Shown: positions 15,896 through 24,016, counted from the stretch's first letter. The stretch: DNA of 38,350 nt from Nocardioides sp. J54 (GCF_000519005.1 NZ_JAER01000042.1:1-38350); one strand, 5' to 3'. Made by a program: numbers and translations. Notes: generated by a model not told the origin, from the letters alone.

Positions 15896-16329
15896 GCGCC
15901 ACCATCGCCGCCCCCGCCCCGAACCAGCAGGACGCCGAGGCCCCGCAGGGCAAGGGGAAGAAGCTCGTCGTCGTCCTGCTCCTGCTCGCCGTCGCCTGCG
16001 GCGCCGGGTGGTGGTTCTTCCTCAAGCCGGCCGGCTCGACCGAGCCGGAGCCGGGCGAGGTCGTCCCGCTCGAGGCGATCCAGGTCAACCTCGCCAGCGG
16101 TCACTACCTGCGCCTGGGCATGGCCCTGCAGCTGACCGACGGCGCCCACGAGGTCGACGGCAGCCAGGCCCTCGACGCCGCGATCGGCGTCTTCAGCGGC
16201 CTCCCGGTCGGCGAGGTGAACAAGCCGGCGAAGCGTGAGGCCCTGCGCCACCAGCTGGAGGAGGAGCTCGACCACCGCTACCACGGCGACGTGATGGGCG
16301 TGTACTTCACGGAGTTCGTCACCCAGTAG
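15892..16329 (+). CDS. fliL: Flagellar basal body-associated protein FliL
   Basis: FliL supports the stator and surrounds MotAB at the basal body. The 145-residue protein has a cytoplasmic basic N-terminus (GKGKKL), one membrane segment (about 25-44) and an extracytoplasmic domain with the family pattern IQVNLASGHYLRLGMALQLTD and the closing VMGVYFTEFVTQ. It starts at GTG, overlapping the motB stop. It ends the flbD-motA-motB-fliL set; a hairpin follows immediately. Confidence 0.9.
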   Translation: MSATIAAPAPNQQDAEAPQGKGKKLVVVLLLLAVACGAGWWFFLKPAGSTEPEPGEVVPLEAIQVNLASGHYLRLGMALQLTDGAHEVDGSQALDAAIGVFSGLPVGEVNKPAKREALRHQLEEELDHRYHGDVMGVYFTEFVTQ

Positions 16330-16331
16330 GC

Positions 16332-16354
16332 GTGCGGGCACGGAAGCCCCGCAC
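16332..16354 (+). terminator. Hairpin after fliL
   Basis: GTGCGGG (16332-16338) pairs with CCCGCAC (16348-16354) around a 9-base loop, 2 bases after the fliL stop. No T-run follows, as is usual for actinobacterial hairpins. Three CCCGGG palindromes follow at about 16373-16395. The 106-base gap suggests fliM may start a new unit, but I find no TCAN-N15-CCGA element there. Confidence 0.45.
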
Positions 16355-16435
16355 CTGCTGCCGACCCGGACCCGGGACCGTCCCCGGGACCCCGGGTAGT
16401 CACAACGGACCACGGGACCCTGACCGTCCGTCGTC

Positions 16436-17425
16436 GTGGCGACCCCTCAGGTCGCCCGGCCGGCCGACGATGGGCTGGTCGTGACCCTCGCCCCGCAACG
16501 GCCCCGGCGTCGCCCGCGCACGAGCGAGCCGACGCCGTACGACTTCCGTCGGCCGATCCAGCTCAGCCGCGAGCACCAGCGCACCCTGCAGCTCGGGTTC
16601 GACGGCTTCGCGCGCCAGGCCACGACCGTGTTCACCAGCTCGCTGCGCACCGTGTGCACGGTGACGCTGGTCGGCATCGAGCAGCGCACCTACGCGGAGT
16701 ACGTCGACAGCCTCGGCCCGTCGACCTACATGACCCTCTTCACCGCGGAGCCCGTGCCGGGAACGTGCGTCCTGGAGGTGCCGCTCTTCGCGACGATGTC
16801 GTGCCTGGACCACATGCTCGGCGGCCCCGGGGGCGACGAGCAGCCGGACCGGCCGCTGACCGAGATCGAGGACGCGGTCGTCCGTGGGCTCGTCGAGCGC
16901 CTGCTCGGCGAGATGCGCTACTCGCTCGACGGCCTGGTGGCCCTCGAGCCCGAGGTCACCGGCATCGAGTACAGCCCGCAGTTCGCGCAGGTCGCGGCCG
17001 CGGCGGACGTGATGGTCGTCGTGACCATGGAGCTGCGCATCGGCGAGCGCGCGCACCGGATGTCGGTGTGCCTGCCGTTCGGTGGCCTGCTCCCCCACCT
17101 GCAGAACGCTGCCGGCAGCGGTGCGATGTCCGAGCGGGAGCGCGCGCAGCGCGCCGAGTCCGCGCTGCTGCTGCAGGAGCAGTTCAACCGCGTGCCGGTC
17201 TCGGTCGCGGTCCGCTTCCGCCCGGTCACCCTCGACCCCGCGGTGCTGGCAGCCCTGGAGCCCGGCTCCGTCGTCCGGCTGCACCACCCGGCCTCCGCCC
17301 CGCTCGACGTCTGCGTCGCCGGCGGCGGCCCCGACACCGGCACCCCGATCGCCCACGCCACCCCCGGAGCCCGCGGCCAGCGCCTGGCCGCGCTCATCGT
17401 CACCACGCCCGAGGAGACCCCATGA
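16436..17425 (+). CDS. fliM: Flagellar motor switch protein FliM
   Basis: FliM is the middle C-ring protein. The protein has 329 residues with the FliM core: YDFRRPIQLSREHQRTLQLGFDGFAR (about 36-61), the middle CheC-like domain with LFTAEPVPGTCVLEVP and LPLTEIEDAVVRGLVERLLGEM-like helices, and a C-terminal SpoA/FliN-type domain. The usual N-terminal CheY-P-binding peptide (LSQxEIDALL) is absent. The N-terminus is MATPQVARPADDGLVVTL and in-frame stops at 16397 and 16421 exclude an upstream extension. GTG 16436 has no clear ribosome binding site; GTG 16481 is an alternative start. The stop overlaps fliN. Confidence 0.92.
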   Translation: MATPQVARPADDGLVVTLAPQRPRRRPRTSEPTPYDFRRPIQLSREHQRTLQLGFDGFARQATTVFTSSLRTVCTVTLVGIEQRTYAEYVDSLGPSTYMTLFTAEPVPGTCVLEVPLFATMSCLDHMLGGPGGDEQPDRPLTEIEDAVVRGLVERLLGEMRYSLDGLVALEPEVTGIEYSPQFAQVAAAADVMVVVTMELRIGERAHRMSVCLPFGGLLPHLQNAAGSGAMSERERAQRAESALLLQEQFNRVPVSVAVRFRPVTLDPAVLAALEPGSVVRLHHPASAPLDVCVAGGGPDTGTPIAHATPGARGQRLAALIVTTPEETP

Positions 17426-18300
17426 CCGACGCCACCCCCGCCCTCGCCGAGGCCGTCGCCGAGGCGGCCGCGGCCGTCCTGCCGTCCGTCAGCCCGCTGG
17501 TCCTCGGCCCGGTCCAGCCCGGCTCGCCGCACGTGGCGGCCGCGTTCGCCGGCGGTGCGGTCGCCGAGCTCGACGGCGGCGTGCCCGGCGTCGTGGCGGT
17601 CCTCGTCGGCCGCGAGCTGGTCGACGCGCTCGCCTCCAGCCCGTTCGGCGGCCTCGACGTCGCCGCCGCGGTGCAGCCCGCCCTCGACGCCGCGGCGCTC
17701 CGCCTCGGCGCCCGGGCCCGCAGCGCCAGCACCCTCGACCTGGACGCCGCCGACTTCGACGTCACCGCCGTGCTCGGCGGCGAGTTCAGCACCGTGCCGC
17801 TGATCGGCACCGGCATCGCCGCGGCAGTGCTCGTCCCCGAGGCGACCCTCGCCGGCGCGCGGGAGCCGATCACCGAGGACGCCGGCGGCGCCGACGCCGC
17901 GGCCCCTGCGGCTGCTGCCCCGGCGAGCCAGACCGGCCAGACCGGCCAGGCCGGTCAGGCCGGTCAGACCGCCGCTGCCGCCGCCGTCGCGGCCTCGATC
18001 AGCGACGAGCCCTTCGTGCCCGCCTTCGGCTCCCCCGCCTCCCCCGTCGTGCCGCGCGGCCTCGAGCTGCTGCACGGCGTCGACATGGAGGTCACCGTCG
18101 AGCTCGGCCGCACCCGGATGACGGTGCGCGACCTGCTCGCGCTGACCCCGGGCGCCGTGCTCGAGCTCGACCGTGCCGCCGGGAGCCCGGCCGACCTGCT
18201 CGTCAACGGCCGCCTCGTCGCGCGCGGCGAGGTCGTCGTCGTCGACGAGGACTTCGGCCTGCGCGTCACCGAGATCCTCGACGCCGCCGCCACGGCCTGA
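17422..18300 (+). CDS. fliN: Flagellar motor switch protein FliN with long N-terminal extension
   Basis: FliN forms the base of the C ring. Only the last 80 or so of 292 residues are the FliN/SpoA domain (LLHGVDMEVTVELGRTRMTVRDLLALTPGAVLELDR ... LVNGRLVARGEVVVVDEDFGLRVTEI). The first 165 residues resemble the CheC-like half of FliY but show no E-x2-N phosphatase signature; the equivalent helix reads DVAAAVQPALDAAALRLG. A linker holds a 9-bp repeat encoding QTG/QAG (residues 170-183). It is longer than enteric FliN (about 137 residues), so FliY-like is a fair alternative name. It overlaps fliM by 4 bases. Confidence 0.88.
   Translation: MTDATPALAEAVAEAAAAVLPSVSPLVLGPVQPGSPHVAAAFAGGAVAELDGGVPGVVAVLVGRELVDALASSPFGGLDVAAAVQPALDAAALRLGARARSASTLDLDAADFDVTAVLGGEFSTVPLIGTGIAAAVLVPEATLAGAREPITEDAGGADAAAPAAAAPASQTGQTGQAGQAGQTAAAAAVAASISDEPFVPAFGSPASPVVPRGLELLHGVDMEVTVELGRTRMTVRDLLALTPGAVLELDRAAGSPADLLVNGRLVARGEVVVVDEDFGLRVTEILDAAATA
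17929..17970 (+). repeat. 9-bp tandem repeat in the fliN linker
   Basis: Four full 9-bp units and a six-base partial encode Q-(T/A)-G repeats at residues 170-183. It is an in-frame slippage-prone tract in the flexible linker between the two halves of FliN. Confidence 0.85.
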
Positions 18301-18304
18301 CCCG

Positions 18305-18787
18305 ATGCTCGCCCTGTCCGCCGCCGACCCGAGCATCGGCGGCCTCCTGCTCCGGCTGCTCGGATCGCTCGCCGTCGTCGTCGGCCTGCTCCTGCTGATC
18401 GCCCGGTTCGCCGGTCGCCGCTTCCGCACGCCGGCAGGCGCCCCGGTCCAGGTCGTGCACCGCCAGGCGCTCGGCCGCGGCCAGGGCGTCGCCGTCGTCG
18501 CCGTCGGCACCCGCGTCCTGGTCCTCGGCACCACCGAGCAGCAGGTCACCCTGCTGGCCGAGGTGGAGCCCGACGAGGTCGGCATCGACCTGACGGCCGA
18601 GCCGTTCGCCGTCGTACCGCACGAGGACGGGGACGCGGAGGGTGACGCCGACGGCGACGCCGAGCCGGTCACTGGTCCGCGGGGCTTCACCGTGCCCGCT
18701 GCGCAGGGCGCGCTCGCGGGCTCGCTGCTGTCGGCGCAGACCTGGAAGCAGACCTGGGCCGCCGTCAGCGGGAAGCGGGCGTCGTGA
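18305..18787 (+). CDS. fliO: Flagellar biosynthetic protein FliO
   Basis: FliO is a small membrane protein that helps assemble the FliP ring of the export gate. The 160-residue product has one membrane segment (about 12-31) followed by a basic stretch (RFAGRRFRTPAG) and the FliO-family cytoplasmic beta domain (VQVVHRQALGRGQGVAVVAVGTRVLVLGTTEQQVTLLAEV). The tail is acidic and variable. The start is ATG 5 bases after fliN, and the stop overlaps the fliP GTG. FliO is poorly conserved, so position before fliP supports the call. Confidence 0.85.
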   Translation: MLALSAADPSIGGLLLRLLGSLAVVVGLLLLIARFAGRRFRTPAGAPVQVVHRQALGRGQGVAVVAVGTRVLVLGTTEQQVTLLAEVEPDEVGIDLTAEPFAVVPHEDGDAEGDADGDAEPVTGPRGFTVPAAQGALAGSLLSAQTWKQTWAAVSGKRAS

Positions 18788-19533
18788 CCCTCGTCCAGCG
18801 CCTCGTGCTCGTGGCTGCGGAGCCGCTCGGCCCCAACGGGCCGCGCGGGCCGGGCAGCGACAGCACCGTGCAGATCGACCTGTCGGGGCTGACCGACAAG
18901 CCGAGCAACAGCCTGGTCGTCTTCCTCGCGCTAACCCTGCTCAGCCTGCTGCCGGCGATCGTGCTGACCTGCACCAGCTTCACCAAGATCCTCGTGGTGC
19001 TCGGGCTGACCCGCAACGCGCTGGGCCTGCAGCAGACGCCGAACAACCAGGTGCTCGCCGGCCTCGCCCTGTTCCTGAGCCTGTTCATCATGGCGCCCGT
19101 GCTGGGCGACATCAACGAGGCCGGGGTGCAGCCCTACCTCGACGGCGACAAGACGACGTCGGTCGCGTTCGAGGACGGCATGGAGCCGTTGCGTGCCTTC
19201 ATGCTCGACAACACCGACGACGAGGAGCTGATGCTCCTCACCAGCGTCGCGAAGCGGGACATGCCGGAGAACCGCGACGACGTGTCCACCGCGACGCTCA
19301 TCCCGGCCTTCGTGCTCTCCGAGCTCAAGGACGCCTTCATCATCGGCTTCATCATCTTCATCCCGTTCCTGGTCATCGACATCGTCGTGAGCGGGGCGCT
19401 GATGAGCCTCGGCATGATGATGATGCCCCCGGTGATGGTGTCGCTGCCGTTCAAGCTGCTGCTGTTCGTGATGGTCGACGGGTGGGCCCTGGTGATCAGG
19501 TCGCTCGTCGCGTCCTACGGCGGATCCGGTTAG
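18784..19533 (+). CDS. fliP: Flagellar export gate protein FliP
   Basis: FliP forms the core ring of the type III export gate. The 249-residue protein carries the family motifs LLPAIVLTCTSFTKILVVLGLTRNALGLQQTPNNQVLAGLALFLS and, near the C-terminus, FIIGFIIFIPFLVIDIVVSGALMSLGMMMMPPVMVSLPFKLLLFVMVDGW in four membrane segments. The N-terminus (MTLVQRLVLVAAEPLGPNGP) is not a clear signal peptide. GTG 18784 overlaps the fliO stop. Confidence 0.96.
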   Translation: MTLVQRLVLVAAEPLGPNGPRGPGSDSTVQIDLSGLTDKPSNSLVVFLALTLLSLLPAIVLTCTSFTKILVVLGLTRNALGLQQTPNNQVLAGLALFLSLFIMAPVLGDINEAGVQPYLDGDKTTSVAFEDGMEPLRAFMLDNTDDEELMLLTSVAKRDMPENRDDVSTATLIPAFVLSELKDAFIIGFIIFIPFLVIDIVVSGALMSLGMMMMPPVMVSLPFKLLLFVMVDGWALVIRSLVASYGGSG

Positions 19534-19543
19534 GGGTACGACG

Positions 19544-19813
19544 ATGACCGACACCGCGATCATCGAGATCGCCCTCAAGACGATGCTGGTGGCACTCAAG
19601 CTGTCGGCGCCGATCCTGGCGACCTCGCTGGCCATCGGCTTCACCATCTCGCTGTTCCAGTCGATGACGCAGATCCAGGAGTTCACGCTCTCGTTCGTGC
19701 CGAAGCTGCTCGGCGTCGGGATCGCGCTGCTGTTCTGCGGCAACTGGATGCTGCACACGCTGATGGAGTTCACGGCCGAGCTCTTCGCGATCCTGCCCGA
19801 GCTGCTCGTCTAG
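19544..19813 (+). CDS. fliQ: Flagellar export gate protein FliQ
   Basis: FliQ is an 89-residue protein with two membrane helices that packs around the FliP-FliR core. The sequence shows both helices (about 14-36 and 50-75) and the family stretch FTISLFQSMTQIQEFTLSFVPKLLGVG between and into the second helix. Size and position between fliP and fliR are canonical. A purine-rich AGGGG ribosome binding site precedes the ATG. Confidence 0.95.
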   Translation: MTDTAIIEIALKTMLVALKLSAPILATSLAIGFTISLFQSMTQIQEFTLSFVPKLLGVGIALLFCGNWMLHTLMEFTAELFAILPELLV

Positions 19814-19822
19814 GCGGCACCC

Positions 19823-20590
19823 ATGGTCCTGTCCGTCGACGGTGCGGCGCTGACCGCCCTGCTGCTCGCGTCCGTGCGCGTGGTGGCGTGGCTGGTCGTC
19901 GTACCTCCCTTCGCGACGCGGGGCATCCCGGCCATGGCCAAGGTGATCCTGTCGCTGGGGCTGTCGCTGACGATGGCGCCGACCCTGGCCGAGCAGGCGC
20001 TGCCGAGCGACATGCCCGGCCTGGTGATGGCGACCGCCGCGCAGGCGCTGATCGGCGTGGGCATGGGATACGTGACGATGCTGCTGTTCGCCGCCATCGG
20101 CGCGGCCGGCTCGCTCATCGACCTCTTCGGCGGGTTCGCGATCGCCTCCGCGTGGGACCCGCTCGGGCAGAACATGAACACGGTCTTCGGGCGTTTCCAC
20201 CAGATGCTCGCGACCGTGCTGCTCCTCGCCACCGGCGGGCACCTGCTGGTGATCGGCGGCCTGCTCAGCACCTTCCGCTACCTCCCGCTGACCGGGATGC
20301 CCGACGTGTCGAGCTGGGACGACGTGCTGCTGACGGCGTTCTCGATGTTCTTCACCGTCGCGGTGCAGATGGCGCTGCCGATGATCGCGGTGCTCTTCGT
20401 CGCCGACCTCGCGCTGGCACTGCTCACCAAGGTCGCGCCGCAACTCAACGCGCTCAACGTGATGTTCCCGGCCAAGGTCGGGATGACCCTGCTGCTGCTG
20501 GGCCTGTCGTTCCCGATGCTGCCGCAGGCGGTCGACAAGCTGGTCCGCCTCGCCAACGAGGCGATGGCGACGATGGCGGGAGCGGGGTGA
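19823..20590 (+). CDS. fliR: Flagellar export gate protein FliR
   Basis: FliR completes the gate core with FliP5-FliQ4. The 255-residue protein has about six hydrophobic segments. Family patterns include LLLASVRVVAWLVVVPPFATRGIPAMAKVILSLGLS at the N-terminus, GAAGSLIDLFGGFAIASAWDPLGQN in the middle and LLTKVAPQLNALNVMFPAKVGMTLLLLGLS near the end. The ATG lies 9 bases after fliQ and flhB starts 7 bases after the stop. Confidence 0.94.
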   Translation: MVLSVDGAALTALLLASVRVVAWLVVVPPFATRGIPAMAKVILSLGLSLTMAPTLAEQALPSDMPGLVMATAAQALIGVGMGYVTMLLFAAIGAAGSLIDLFGGFAIASAWDPLGQNMNTVFGRFHQMLATVLLLATGGHLLVIGGLLSTFRYLPLTGMPDVSSWDDVLLTAFSMFFTVAVQMALPMIAVLFVADLALALLTKVAPQLNALNVMFPAKVGMTLLLLGLSFPMLPQAVDKLVRLANEAMATMAGAG

Positions 20591-20597
20591 GCCGGCG

Positions 20598-21725
20598 GTG
20601 ACCGACCAGGAGAAGACCGAGAAACCCACACCCAAGCGGAAGAAGCAGGCCCGCAAGGACGGGCAGGTCCCGCGCACGCCCGAGCTCGGCGGCTGGCTCG
20701 GGCTCTTCCTCGTCACGCTGGTGATGGGCCCGCTCCTCGACCGCGAGGGCGACGCGCTGCGCACGATGATGACCACCTCGCTGCGCGCGGCCGAGCTCGA
20801 GCCGTCCGTCCCGCTCGCGCTGACCCTGCTGGGCCAGGGCGCGAAGCACGTGCTGGTCGTCCTCGTCGTCCTCGGCTCGATGGTGATGGTCGTCGGCGTC
20901 GCCTCCGCGCTCGCGCAGGGCGGCTTCTACCTCTCTCCCAAGCTCGCCAAGCCGGACCCCAAGAAGCTCAACCCGCTCAAGGGCGCCAAGCGGCTCTTCG
21001 GCCCGCACGCGCTGTGGGAGGGCGTGAAGGTGCTCGGCAAGAGCGCCGTCGTCGCCCTGCTGGCCTGGACCGCGATCCGCTCGATCATGCCGCTGGTCGG
21101 CGGCCTGCTGCCGATCCACACCGTGCTCTCCACGATGGTCGACGAGATCTCCGACCTGCTGCTGTCGGTCTCCGTCGCCGGCCTGGTCATGGCGGCGGCC
21201 GACTACGCGATGATGCGCCGCCGGATCGGCAAGCAGACCCGGATGAGCCACGCCGAGATCAAGCAGGAGCACAAGCAGTCCGAGGGCGACCCGATGCTCA
21301 AGGGCGCGATCCGCAGCCGCCAGCTCGCCGCCGCCCGCAACCGGATGATCGCCGACGTCGGCACCGCCGACGTGCTGCTGGTGAACCCCACCCACGTCGC
21401 CGTCGCCCTGCGCTACGACCCCGAGCAGGGGGCGCCCCGCGTGGTCGCCCGCGGCGCCGGCGCGATCGCCGCGAAGATCCGCGAGCGTGCTGCCGAGGAG
21501 CGGGTGCCGCTCGTGCAGGACGTGCCCCTCGCCCGCGCCCTCTACCGCCACTGCCAGGTCGGCCAGGAGATCCCGCGCGAGCTGTGGGCCGCCGTCGCCC
21601 AGGTGCTCGCGTTCGTGCTCAGCCGCCGCAACGCCGGCCAGCACGGCGGCGAGCACCGCACCCCCCGTCGTACCGACGACCTGCCGGAGGTGCTGGCTGG
21701 TGCGCGGCGGCGGGCGGGGGTGTGA
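20598..21725 (+). CDS. flhB: Flagellar export switch protein FlhB
   Basis: FlhB controls the switch from rod/hook to filament substrates by autocleavage. The 375-residue protein begins with the family signature EKTEKPTPKRKKQARKDGQV, has four membrane segments between about 30 and 215, and a cytoplasmic domain with the cleavage motif NPTH at residues 263-266 (cut after N263). The C-terminal tail after about 345 is Arg/Pro-rich and variable. It starts at GTG 20598. A 212-base gap with an inverted repeat and promoter separates it from flhA. Confidence 0.95.
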   Translation: MTDQEKTEKPTPKRKKQARKDGQVPRTPELGGWLGLFLVTLVMGPLLDREGDALRTMMTTSLRAAELEPSVPLALTLLGQGAKHVLVVLVVLGSMVMVVGVASALAQGGFYLSPKLAKPDPKKLNPLKGAKRLFGPHALWEGVKVLGKSAVVALLAWTAIRSIMPLVGGLLPIHTVLSTMVDEISDLLLSVSVAGLVMAAADYAMMRRRIGKQTRMSHAEIKQEHKQSEGDPMLKGAIRSRQLAAARNRMIADVGTADVLLVNPTHVAVALRYDPEQGAPRVVARGAGAIAAKIRERAAEERVPLVQDVPLARALYRHCQVGQEIPRELWAAVAQVLAFVLSRRNAGQHGGEHRTPRRTDDLPEVLAGARRRAGV

Positions 21726-21732
21726 GGGGTGC

Positions 21733-21822
21733 GGGAATCGCCGCCTAGGCGGTGAAACTCGAACTTGTTGACCTTTGCAAGGGCCAACAACCTCGGGAAT
21801 CACCGCCCAGGCGGTGATTCCC
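21733..21822. repeat. About 90-bp imperfect inverted repeat between flhB and flhA
   Basis: Arms 21733-21777 and 21778-21822 are inverted copies with roughly 80% identity, meeting at TGCA. Each arm also contains its own palindrome built on CCGCC..GGCGG. The right one, around 21794-21823, has 15-bp arms around a 2-base centre, so the whole can fold into a cloverleaf or two hairpins. It may terminate the fliM-flhB unit or be a small palindromic mobile repeat; no transposase is nearby. Confidence 0.8.
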
Positions 21823-21835
21823 GACCCCCGACTCC

Positions 21836-21862
21836 TCACCCCACCCCCACCCTTGCCGATGG
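21836..21862 (+). promoter_or_regulatory. FliA/WhiG-type promoter of flhA
   Basis: TCAC (21836-21839), 15 bases, GCCGATGG (21855-21862), with the same spacing as before cheR, flgB and flbD. The predicted start near 21869 gives a leader of about 70 bases. It carries AGTGCCACGGACGGC (21893-21907), which is shared with the flbD leader. Confidence 0.55.
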
Positions 21863-21937
21863 GACGTCCGGCGACAGGACGGCGCCACCCGCAGTGCCAC
21901 GGACGGCGCTCGCTCTCATCGAGAGGCTCGACGCCCC

Positions 21938-24016
21938 ATGCCCGTGAAGTCGCTGACGAAGCTCGGCGTGCCCCTCGGCATCGTCCTCATCGTCGTGATG
22001 CTGGTGGTGCCGCTGCCGGCGGTGGTGCTGGACCTGCTCATCGCGCTCAACATCACCGGTGCGCTGCTGGTGCTGATGGTGGCGATGTTCATCCACCGCC
22101 CGCTCGACTTCGCCGCCTTCCCGTCCGTCATCCTCGTGATGACCCTCTTCCGCCTCGCGCTCAACGTCAGCGCCACCCGCCTCGTCCTGCTCGACGGGTA
22201 CGCCGGCAAGGTGATCGACACCTTCGGGCACTTCGTCGTCGGCGGGTCCCTGATCGTCGGCCTGATCGTGTTCGCGATCCTGCTGGTCATCCAGTTCGTC
22301 GTCATCACCAACGGTGCCGGCCGCGTCGCCGAGGTCGGCGCGCGGTTCACCCTCGACGCGATGCCCGGCAAGCAGATGGCGATCGACGCCGACCTCAACT
22401 CCGGGCTCATCGACGAGGAGGAGGCGCGGCGCAGGCGGGCCGAGGTGCACGCGGAGGCCGACTTCCACGGCGCGATGGACGGTGCGTCGAAGTTCGTCAA
22501 GGGCGATGCGATCGCGGCCATCGTGATCACGCTGGTCAACCTGCTCGGCGGCTTCGCGATCGGCGTCGCGCAGTACGGCATGCCGTTCAGCGAGGCGATC
22601 CAGACCTACTCGCTGCTGTCCATCGGCGACGGCCTGGTCAGCCAGATCCCGGCGCTGCTCCTGTCGGTCGCGACCGGGCTCATCGTCACCCGCTCGGTGG
22701 CCGACTCCGACATGGGCTCCGACATCGTCGGCCAGATCTTCGCCCGCAAGATGCCGCTGCGCGTCGCCGGGTTCGGCGCGCTCGCGCTGTGCATCATCCC
22801 GGGCCTGCCGAAGCTGCCGTTCCTCGTCGCCGGCGGCGTCATGCTGCTGGCTGCGAGCCGGATCGACGAGTCCCCGGGCAGCACCGCGGCCGAGGCGGCC
22901 GACGCCGCGGCGGAGCTGGTCGAGTCGCCCGACTCCCCGGAGGCGCTGGTCGCGGAGATCCGCGTCGACCCGCTGGGGCTGGAGCTGTCGGCCGACCTCA
23001 TCGACCTGGTCGACACCCGCAGCGGCGGGGACCTGCTCGACCGGGTCAAGGCGCTGCGCCGCAAGGTCGCCGGCGAGCTGGGCATCGTCATCCCGCCGGT
23101 GCGCACCCGCGACAACCTCGAGCTGCCGCCGGCGACGTACGCCATCACGCTGTTCGGCGCCGAGGTCGCCCGCGGCGAGGCGCCGCGCGGCACGGTGCTC
23201 GCCATCGGCGACTTCCTCGGCTCGCTGCCGGGCACGCCCACCCAGGAGCCGGTGTTCGGGCTCGAGGCGAAGTGGATCCCGGCCGAGCTGCGCCACCAGG
23301 CCGAGATCGGCGGCGCGACGGTCGTCGACCGCGCCTCGGTCGTGACCACGCACCTGTCCGAGGTCGTCCACCAGCACGCCAGCCGCCTGCTGGGCCGCGA
23401 GGACGTGCGCCTGCTCACCGACATCGTCAAGCGCACCCACCCCGTCGTCATCGAGGAGCTCACCCCGACCCAGCTGCCGCTGGGCGACGTGCAGCGCGTA
23501 CTGCGTTCGCTGCTGGAGGAGCGGATCCCGATCCGCGACCTGGTCTCGATCTTCGAGGCGCTGTCGGTGCGCGCCGCGGTCTCCAAGGACCACGACGGAC
23601 TCGTCGAGGCGGCGCGCGCCGCACTCGAGCCGTCGCTGGCGGCGCCGTACGTCGTCGACGGCACGCTGCACGCCATCAGCCTCGAGCCGGTGCTGGAGCA
23701 GCAGATGCTGGAGTCGATGCGACCCACCGAGCAGGGCTCGGTCATCGTGCTCGACCCGGACGTGGCGCAGAACGTGCTGCTCGGGCTGGTCCAGGCGTCC
23801 CAGAACGCCGAGAACGAGGGGGTTCGTCCCGTGCTGGTGTGTGCACCCCAGATCCGCGCAGCGGTACGACGACTGGTCGCTCCCGCTGCCGAGCGGCTGC
23901 CCGTGCTCGCCTACTCCGAGCTCGGCGCCGCGCGTGAGGTCCGCTCCGTCGGCGTGGTCGGTCCCGCCGGCGCGCACGCCGCGCTCAGCGCCGTGGGTGC
24001 CGGAGGCCGGTCGTGA
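21938..24016 (+). CDS. flhA: Flagellar export gate protein FlhA
   Basis: FlhA is the large membrane gate subunit that docks chaperone-substrate complexes and uses the proton motive force. The 692-residue protein has about eight membrane segments up to residue 310. The conserved FHIPEP-region pattern reads GRVAEVGARFTLDAMPGKQMAIDADLNSGLIDEEEARRRR-like, about 128-168. A large cytoplasmic domain at about 330-680 includes VRTRDNLELPPATYAI and EVVHQHASRLLGREDVRLL. Length and motifs are normal. It starts at ATG 21938; its stop overlaps the next GTG. No flhF follows, unlike many flagellar clusters. Confidence 0.96.
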   Translation: MPVKSLTKLGVPLGIVLIVVMLVVPLPAVVLDLLIALNITGALLVLMVAMFIHRPLDFAAFPSVILVMTLFRLALNVSATRLVLLDGYAGKVIDTFGHFVVGGSLIVGLIVFAILLVIQFVVITNGAGRVAEVGARFTLDAMPGKQMAIDADLNSGLIDEEEARRRRAEVHAEADFHGAMDGASKFVKGDAIAAIVITLVNLLGGFAIGVAQYGMPFSEAIQTYSLLSIGDGLVSQIPALLLSVATGLIVTRSVADSDMGSDIVGQIFARKMPLRVAGFGALALCIIPGLPKLPFLVAGGVMLLAASRIDESPGSTAAEAADAAAELVESPDSPEALVAEIRVDPLGLELSADLIDLVDTRSGGDLLDRVKALRRKVAGELGIVIPPVRTRDNLELPPATYAITLFGAEVARGEAPRGTVLAIGDFLGSLPGTPTQEPVFGLEAKWIPAELRHQAEIGGATVVDRASVVTTHLSEVVHQHASRLLGREDVRLLTDIVKRTHPVVIEELTPTQLPLGDVQRVLRSLLEERIPIRDLVSIFEALSVRAAVSKDHDGLVEAARAALEPSLAAPYVVDGTLHAISLEPVLEQQMLESMRPTEQGSVIVLDPDVAQNVLLGLVQASQNAENEGVRPVLVCAPQIRAAVRRLVAPAAERLPVLAYSELGAAREVRSVGVVGPAGAHAALSAVGAGGRS

